From Proteobacteria bacterium UBA981 (lineage in GTDB: Bacteria; Pseudomonadota; Gammaproteobacteria; Ga0077536), in the NCBI GenBank assembly GCA_002292285.1, contig DBBP01000018.1, forward strand, positions 1 to 29,092: a DNA stretch of 29,092 nt, read 5' to 3'. Numbering within the stretch: position 1 is the first letter of the stretch; the number at the start of each line of letters is the position of its first letter. The notes under the pieces are model-generated. The model worked only from the letters and a program-made list of their open reading frames with translations, did not search any database and had not been told where the DNA came from. A program made the position numbers and the translations under genes. Positions 24,296 to 29,092 of this stretch are shown in pieces.

Positions 24296-25534
24296 ATGCC
24301 TGAGAAAGCGCCTGCCTCGATGCGTTCGATTGAGCGTTTGCGGCAGGCCGCAGCGGGCGATGACAACGAGGCACGCTACCAGCTGGGCCGGGTTTATGAC
24401 AAAGGCTGGAACGTTGCCCGCGATCCCCGCGAGGCTTTCCGGTGGTACTTAGCGGCTGCCAACGCTGGCCATTCCGAGGCCGCCTATCGCGCCGTTTCTT
24501 TATATTTGCGCGGTCACGCTGCGGACGACGAAGCCAGCGCGGCGTTGACTGCGCTGCATAAAGCAGCCGAATTGGGTCACCCGGAATCGGAGGCCTTGCT
24601 CGGTTGGTGTTACCAGCAGGGTCGCGGCGTTCCACAGAGCGACGATCAAGCCTTGCGCTGGTACGACCGCGCGGCAGCAGGTGGTAGTGCGCCCGGGCGT
24701 TTCAATCTTGCGATGTGCCTGCTGCGAGGGTTCGGCGGGCGCACTGACCTCATCGAAGCTATCGCTTTACTCGAACTTGCCGCCGAACAAGGTTACCCGC
24801 GCGCGCAGCTCAATCTTGGCCGCGCCTTCGCCGAAGGGAAATTGGTCGCCCGGGATCCCGCCGCCGCATTTTATTGGTATAGCCAGGCCGCCGAGCGCGG
24901 TTACGCGAAAGCGCAGTACAACCTTGGTCTGTTGCTCGCGGGTGGCGACGTGGCGGACCACGACGACGCAGCGGCTGCGGAGTGGATCCGCGCGGCAGCG
25001 GAACAAGGTTTGAATAAAGCGCAGTTCACTCTCGCATCCCTGTATCGGCGCGGCCTTGGTGTCGCGCGTGACCCGCACGCTGCCATGCATTGGCTGCAAC
25101 AGGCGGCGAGTGGGAACTACGCCAAGGCGCAATATCAAATGAGTCGCCTGCTGGCCAAGGGACGCGACTGTGTACAGGATATCCCCGCATCGTTACGTTG
25201 GCTGGAACGGGCGGCGCAGAGCGAGCATAGTGATGCGCAGTATGAATTTGGCCGAGCACTGGTCAAGCGCGCTCAGGCCGGAGATATCGATGCGGCGTTT
25301 CGGTGGTTCGCGCGCGCAGCCGAACACGGCAACGTTGACGCGCTGTACAGCGTTGGCGTGTGTTTTCTGAAAGGCCGTGGCGTCGCCGAAGATACGGTGG
25401 CCGCCTACCAACATTTCGAGCGCGCAGCTGCAGCGGGCTCTGAACGCGGCAAGTCGGCAGTGCAAAAGTTATCGCGCAAGCTCGACGCTGTTACGCTCGC
25501 TCGCGCACGCCGGCGCCGCGACGCTCGGTCATAG
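24296..25534 (+). CDS. Sel1-repeat (TPR-like) protein
   Basis: The 412-residue protein is almost entirely Sel1-like repeats of about 36 residues, roughly ten of them, with the recurrent pattern A-x2-x-L-G-x2-Y-x2-G-x-G-V-x-x-D, for example LGRVYDKGWNVARDPREAFRW, and AAxxGx3A helices between. Such solenoids bind partner proteins or, in some bacteria, scaffold envelope and signalling complexes. No signal peptide or membrane helix is seen, so it is probably cytoplasmic. The start is either ATG 24296 or ATG 24320; neither has a strong ribosome binding site. The last 6 bases overlap the convergent mltF gene. The partner is unknown. Confidence 0.88.
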   Translation: MPEKAPASMRSIERLRQAAAGDDNEARYQLGRVYDKGWNVARDPREAFRWYLAAANAGHSEAAYRAVSLYLRGHAADDEASAALTALHKAAELGHPESEALLGWCYQQGRGVPQSDDQALRWYDRAAAGGSAPGRFNLAMCLLRGFGGRTDLIEAIALLELAAEQGYPRAQLNLGRAFAEGKLVARDPAAAFYWYSQAAERGYAKAQYNLGLLLAGGDVADHDDAAAAEWIRAAAEQGLNKAQFTLASLYRRGLGVARDPHAAMHWLQQAASGNYAKAQYQMSRLLAKGRDCVQDIPASLRWLERAAQSEHSDAQYEFGRALVKRAQAGDIDAAFRWFARAAEHGNVDALYSVGVCFLKGRGVAEDTVAAYQHFERAAAAGSERGKSAVQKLSRKLDAVTLARARRRRDARS

Positions 25535-26941
25535 CACCGGCGACACCAATGCGGTTCGCAGCATAGGTGTGAGCAGGCCATCACCATGTACGGTCGATTC
25601 CAGCCGGCGCAGGACGTCGTAGTAGCGCCGCACGTTACGCACGAAATGCACAGCCTGGTAACCGCGTGCAGCGCCATAACGAGCTTTGCTCGCCCACTGT
25701 TTGTTCGACAGCTTCGGCAAGTACGGCTCGACCTCGGCCCAGTGATCCGGATTTTTGCCGTCGCGGGCCGCGAACACACGTGCATCTTCCAGGTGACCCA
25801 GCCCGATGTTGTAAGCGGCCAGTGCGAACCAGGTGAGGTCCGGTTCGTCCAATCTTTCTGGCAGACGCTGCTTGAGATAGTTCAGATAGCGCGCACCCCC
25901 ATCGATACTCTGATGCGGATCGAGACGGTCAACATCGAGCAGCTCGGCAGTACTCGTAGTGAGCATCATTAAGCCCCGCACCCCGGTTGGAGAACGCGCA
26001 TCCTCGCGCCAATGTGACTCCTGATAGCTCAGTGCCGCAAGCAATACCCAGTCGATCCCGGTTGCCTCGCCGGCAGCTTGGAAGCTGGCTTGATAGACCG
26101 GCATGCGTCGTTCGCGATGACGCAGGAATGCGCGCGAATCGACGTAGTCGAAGTCATCGAAATGACCGAAGTAGCGATCGCGAATACGCTCAAGTTCGCC
26201 AGTGTTCCGAATCGTGCGCATAAACTCGAGTTGGGTTTGTGCCCACGACGGGTCAACGCCAGCACGAAAAATCCACGCCACCGGTTGGGGTACGCCGAGC
26301 GTGAAGCCGACCTGAAGCTCGGGGAAGTTTCGCCAAGCGGCTTCGAATTCAAATGACGGTAGCACTGCGTAGTCAATGGCACCGGCTTCAAGCTGCGCGA
26401 GTAACGCGTGAATGGTCAACTCGCTACGGACATCCCAGCTGTGACCTTTCTCTATGGGGAGTTCTTGCTCGAGTAATGCTGCCGCACCACGGCCGGCAAT
26501 CGAGGCACCGTGCCAGCCGATTAGATCTTCACTCGCCTGCGGACGGGGCTGGCCGCGTCGGTGAATAACCAATTGCCGTCCCACAGCGTAGGAAGGCCCA
26601 TAGCGCAGGCCATGCTCGTTATCACGACTCACCGGCAGCAGCGCAGCGCCGATATGGGCTCGGTTGGTGGCCAGCAGTTCGCGCAAATGAGCGAAGTCGC
26701 GCGCCAACACGTAGCGCACTTCAACACCAAGCCAGCCTGCGAATGCCGTGCTTAGATCGTGCTCAAAACCGACTACTCCGTGGGGGCCGGCGTAGAACGT
26801 GGTATCGCCCGGCAAGGTCGCTACGCGAAGTTCGCCAGAGGCACGCACGGCATCGGCCAGCGGGCTCGACTGACCACAGCCAGGTAGCAGCGGCAAGGCC
26901 AATAGCCATAGCAAATACAGTAGGCGGGTGGGATTGAGCAT
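25529..26941 (-). CDS. mltF: Membrane-bound lytic murein transglycosylase F
   Basis: The 470-residue protein has a lipoprotein signal peptide with Cys22 in LLPGC, followed by a substrate-binding-protein-like domain of the SBP_bac_3 type (about 35-265) and a lytic transglycosylase SLT domain (about 290-440). Catalytic Glu308 lies in ALSYQESHW, followed by SPTGVRGLMML and, later, YNIGLGHLEDARVFA. MltF cleaves peptidoglycan with formation of 1,6-anhydromuramic ends on the inner side of the outer membrane; the sensor-like domain regulates it allosterically in known members. Family length is matched. It stands alone on the minus strand, convergent with the Sel1 gene; the ribosome binding site is weak. 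Confidence 0.94.
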   Translation of the reverse strand: MLNPTRLLYLLWLLALPLLPGCGQSSPLADAVRASGELRVATLPGDTTFYAGPHGVVGFEHDLSTAFAGWLGVEVRYVLARDFAHLRELLATNRAHIGAALLPVSRDNEHGLRYGPSYAVGRQLVIHRRGQPRPQASEDLIGWHGASIAGRGAAALLEQELPIEKGHSWDVRSELTIHALLAQLEAGAIDYAVLPSFEFEAAWRNFPELQVGFTLGVPQPVAWIFRAGVDPSWAQTQLEFMRTIRNTGELERIRDRYFGHFDDFDYVDSRAFLRHRERRMPVYQASFQAAGEATGIDWVLLAALSYQESHWREDARSPTGVRGLMMLTTSTAELLDVDRLDPHQSIDGGARYLNYLKQRLPERLDEPDLTWFALAAYNIGLGHLEDARVFAARDGKNPDHWAEVEPYLPKLSNKQWASKARYGAARGYQAVHFVRNVRRYYDVLRRLESTVHGDGLLTPMLRTALVSPVL

Positions 26942-27372
26942 GAACGTTTTCTAACTGGGTGCAGCTGGTCGGGATTGTGATAGTTCGTCGGGCTCGTATG
27001 TTGCGTTCTGCTTGGTGATTGGACGCGCAAGCGGGGTGTGAGTTCACTTCCGTCCCGCGTGCCTTCAACAAAGGCGCGGCTCGTCAGGCTCTTATACCGG
27101 TGCCTGGCGGACCGAACAAGCGACTGTTCGTTGCGCGAAATACTTGTTCACGCTTGACCCGCCGTCGCCGATGTCCTGACCGACGGCTGAGACGGCGCAA
27201 AACACCAAGCCAGCGCGGTATTCGCGGGCGACAGAGTCCGGTCTGGTCGTGCGGCATAGGGTGAGTTGAATGTTCTTCTGCGCCGCAATTGCGCCACAGG
27301 CAGGTTCATGGCAGGTTAATCCTGCGCGGGTGATCATGGCCTTTGTACAGGCCTGCGTATTACCATCAAGCC
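26942..27372. other. Divergent intergenic region between mltF and the DUF3108 gene
   Basis: I find no reading frame with a recognisable product and no strong terminator or long inverted repeat. Promoters for both flanking genes must lie here, but no consensus pair is evident to me. Confidence 0.55.
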
Positions 27373-28077
27373 ATGACTATGTTCACCCGACTATTCGCAA
27401 TTATTTTATTGTCATCGATGTCGTATTGCGCGCTCGCTGTCTCCTCGTTCAGCGCGGAATACCAGCTCTCCAAAGGAGCTTTCAGTCTCGGTGTGATGAC
27501 GCGGACCCTGAATGTAGACGCTGCGGGCCGTTACGTTTTCGAATCGGTCATGGAAGCCAACGCCGTAGTTTCACTATTTACCGCTAGTCGTGTCACGGAG
27601 ATTAGTCGCGGTCGGATTGAGGGTTCGCGTTTCGTGCCCGAATATTATCGCTATGAGAAAAACAGCAAGAAAAAGGACTATGAGCTCAGCTTTGATTACG
27701 CCACAAACGTGGTGATGAGGAGCGACAACGGTCCGGCCTGGCGTGCCGAGATGCCCGATCAATTGCTCGACAAGCTCAGTTACCAAGGGCAGATGATCAC
27801 CGACGTTGCGGCGAATCCGCAAACGCTGAACTACACCGTTGCAGACCGCGGCAAGCTGAAGGACTACGACATCCGCAATCTTGGCGTTGAAGATGTCGAA
27901 ACAACATTGGGTAAGTTCCGCAGTATCAAGCTGCAGCGTGGCGATAAGAACAGCAAACGTCAGACCACGGTGTGGTTTGCTGAAGAACTCGGTTGGATGC
28001 CCGTAAAAGTCGAGTATCGCGACAAAAAGGGCGGCCTCACGACAGGCCTTTTGCACACACTTAATTCAGGGGATTGA
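27373..28077 (+). CDS. DUF3108 domain protein, exported
   Basis: The 234-residue product begins with a signal peptide (MTMFTRLFAIILLSSMSYCALA) and continues with the beta-rich DUF3108 pattern: SAEYQLSKGAFSLGVMTRTLNV near the start, YRYEKNSKKKDYELSFDY in the middle and TTVWFAEELGWMPVKVEY near the end. DUF3108 proteins are small periplasmic or outer-membrane-associated beta proteins with no settled function. ATG 27373 is selected because the signal peptide starts there; an in-frame TTG 27343 would only add a non-signal prefix. In many proteobacteria the gene sits beside purN/purM; that context is missing here. Confidence 0.85.
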   Translation: MTMFTRLFAIILLSSMSYCALAVSSFSAEYQLSKGAFSLGVMTRTLNVDAAGRYVFESVMEANAVVSLFTASRVTEISRGRIEGSRFVPEYYRYEKNSKKKDYELSFDYATNVVMRSDNGPAWRAEMPDQLLDKLSYQGQMITDVAANPQTLNYTVADRGKLKDYDIRNLGVEDVETTLGKFRSIKLQRGDKNSKRQTTVWFAEELGWMPVKVEYRDKKGGLTTGLLHTLNSGD

Positions 28078-28160
28078 CTACGCGCTATCGTCACGCGCGG
28101 GTGGCTCAACCCCGCAGCGCGATCGACGAGCGTCTAAACCGTGATCCGGGGGCTTTTCCC

Positions 28161-28757
28161 TTACCAGTGGTTCCAGTGCGTCACGTCCTCTACGGGTTTG
28201 CGTCGTACACGGCCAAATGGCTTTTCAGGATAGCCAACTGCGATTAGCACACACAGGTGAACGTCTTGTGGAACGGCTAACGTGGTGCGGATGACCGACT
28301 CGGCTTCTGTTTGGAACGTTGTAAACGTCGTTCCGAGGCCCATCGAACGGGCCGCAACGATGAGGTTTTGTCCGGCCGGATAAATCGTCGAGTGCATGAA
28401 GGCTTCCGTCGGCGCCTGTGGCGGGTAGTTCTTGCGTGCGCAGCCGAGTATCCACGCGGGCACTTTAGCGAAGTTTTTCGCCAGATGTGCCGCCCCACTG
28501 TACATCCGCCCTTCGACGCCTGCCGCACCCGCGGTCAGCGTCTCAAACATCGGCGCCACGGCGGTCCAGATGGCGTCACCGATTTCGGCTTTCACCGCGG
28601 CTTCAGTCAGAATGATGAAATCCCATTCCTGGCTGTTACCCGGACTCGACGCGCGCGTTGCTGCGTAGACAAGACGTTCCAGATCCGCCTTTGGGATAGG
28701 GTCTTCTTTTAAGTACCGCATCGCGATACAGGTTTCCATCGCTTCGATGACATCCAT
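28161..28757 (-). CDS. Nitroreductase family protein
   Basis: The 198-residue protein shows the nitroreductase fold signature: an N-terminal MDVIEAMETCIAMRYLKEDPI segment where FMN phosphate is bound, SSPGNSQEWDFIIL in the family's SPSxxNxQPW position, and GQNLIVAARSMGLGTTFTTF toward the C-terminus. Members are FMN-dependent NAD(P)H oxidoreductases acting on nitro compounds, quinones or flavins, usually as dimers. ATG 28757 is chosen because GAGG lies about 9 bases upstream; the in-frame TTG 28772 would place that site inside the gene. The Gln before Trp is conserved, but Ser-Gln-Glu-Trp replaces the usual Gln-Pro-Trp. Substrate unknown. Confidence 0.92.
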   Translation of the reverse strand: MDVIEAMETCIAMRYLKEDPIPKADLERLVYAATRASSPGNSQEWDFIILTEAAVKAEIGDAIWTAVAPMFETLTAGAAGVEGRMYSGAAHLAKNFAKVPAWILGCARKNYPPQAPTEAFMHSTIYPAGQNLIVAARSMGLGTTFTTFQTEAESVIRTTLAVPQDVHLCVLIAVGYPEKPFGRVRRKPVEDVTHWNHW

Positions 28758-28910
28758 AAATTGATTCCTCAAATCAAGTCATTCAGACTCGTTCGAAAGC
28801 GACCTTCAGTCAATGTTTTTCGAGTACAGCCCACGCAGATACTCAGGACCGAGGTGTGAATTCCAAACGTGGCACGGACAGCGCCACATCCGGTACAATT
28901 CGCCGCCCGC

Positions 28911-28947
28911 AGGGGTGAGCCGAATAGGATCGGCGCATCCAATCAGT
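28911..28947 (+). repeat. Partial copy of the hairpin-block repeat
   Basis: Bases 28911-28934 are identical to 29069-29092, 158 bp apart, including the GCCGA/TCGGC hairpin. The sequence runs on as GCATCCAATCAGT, parallel to GCATCAATCC in the left-end array. The upstream hairpins of the block are not recognisable in this copy, so it is a fragment. Confidence 0.7.
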
Positions 28948-28991
28948 TGACCGGCGACGCGCAGCGGCGCTGAGATGAAAGGCAGCACATC

Positions 28992-29028
28992 GGAGAGGTG
29001 CCAGAGTGGTCGAATGGGACTGACTCGA
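28992..29028 (+). tRNA. 5' half of a tRNA-Ser(CGA), interrupted in the anticodon loop
   Basis: Acceptor strand GGAGAGG (28992-28998), T8, G9, D-stem CCA/TGG (29001-29003, 29015-29017) with an 11-base D-loop, anticodon 5' stem ACTGA (29019-29023) and loop CTCGA with anticodon CGA (29026-29028) fit serine tRNA. From 29029 the sequence becomes the hairpin block instead of the 3' stem. No T-arm or 3' acceptor strand is present before the window ends. It is either a tRNA remnant or a gene carrying an insertion that continues past the edge. Confidence 0.55.
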
Positions 29029-29092
29029 CCACTTCGGGACGAAGTGGGACGCACGTAGTGCGCCCCGTAGGGGTGAGCCGAATAGGATCGGC
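29029..29092 (+). repeat. Second copy of the hairpin block, joined to the tRNA-Ser half
   Basis: Four hairpins follow one another: CCACTTCG/CGAAGTGG (29029-29036, 29040-29047), CGCAC/GTGCG (29050-29054, 29058-29062), CCCC/GGGG (29063-29066, 29070-29073) and GCCGA/TCGGC (29077-29081, 29088-29092). Each corresponds in order to a hairpin of the left-end units, with different stem bases but preserved pairing. The block is cut by the window end. No terminator is seen in this copy. Confidence 0.85.

Noticed and set aside
23650..24366. 238-residue minus-strand frame opposite the end of phaC
   Set aside because: It is antisense to a well-supported PHA synthase domain and shows no domain of its own.
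28911..29028. Circularly permuted tRNA-Ser (3' half before 5' half)
   Set aside because: After AATCAGT there is no variable arm pairing, no T-arm and no acceptor strand complementary to GGAGAGG before the 5' half.
28806..29054. 82-residue minus-strand reading frame at the right end
   Set aside because: It is antisense to the tRNA half and the hairpin repeat and has no family resemblance.
29029..29092. Group I intron in the tRNA anticodon loop
   Set aside because: The visible block lacks group I core elements, and by comparison with the other copies it would be only about 70 bases long.

Overview
The window looks like chromosomal DNA of a GC-rich gammaproteobacterium that I cannot place more precisely. 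Pointers are a class I PHA synthase, a YidD, a lipoprotein MltF, a paired DUF2339/DUF3999 operon, a VPLPA-CTERM-type envelope protein and the styles of GcvH, YhbY and Lpd. I see no phage, plasmid, rRNA, CRISPR or complete insertion sequence. Both ends of the window lie inside members of one hairpin-rich repeat family, so it may be a contig that broke at repeats.

Layout. 1-522: three exact-period 166-bp tandem units plus a 24-bp stub; each unit can fold into a closed multi-hairpin RNA and ends in an intrinsic terminator. 654-1851: a Lin0512-family protein and a convergent MOSC protein. 2504-7616: a type I Baeyer-Villiger monooxygenase, a cation/proton antiporter with a TrkA-N-like tail, and a spinster-type MFS transporter on the minus strand, with GGGGACAG-type extragenic elements between them. 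8048-12156: a translationally coupled pair, a giant DUF2339 membrane protein and a DUF3999 exported protein. 12348-12974: a lone exosortase-type substrate. 13570-17506: a single-chain biotin-dependent acyl-CoA carboxylase and a Nudix hydrolase. 17687-18140 (minus): YidD overlapping a CHCC zinc-finger protein. 18374-22020: GcvH, a membrane-anchored C13 (legumain-like) peptidase with a structured leader, YhbY and dihydrolipoyl dehydrogenase. 22282-24069: PHA synthase behind a consensus promoter and a perfect palindrome. 24296-28757: a Sel1-repeat protein, MltF, a DUF3108 protein and a nitroreductase. 28911-29092: two copies of the hairpin block, the second joined to the 5' half of a tRNA-Ser(CGA).

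How the genes may work together. Several enzymes fit carbon-skeleton handling: BVMO (ketone to ester), single-chain acyl-CoA carboxylase, E3 and PHA synthase (acyl-CoA storage). This is an inference from content, not a demonstrated pathway, and most genes here are separate short transcription units. The envelope theme (DUF2339/DUF3999, MltF, YidD, CTERM protein, DUF3108, membrane C13 peptidase) is equally strong.

The most unusual material is non-coding: the terminator-bearing tandem RNA-like array on the left, its relative joined to a tRNA-Ser half on the right, the structured leader with a terminator ahead of the C13 peptidase, and the palindrome at the predicted phaC start site.
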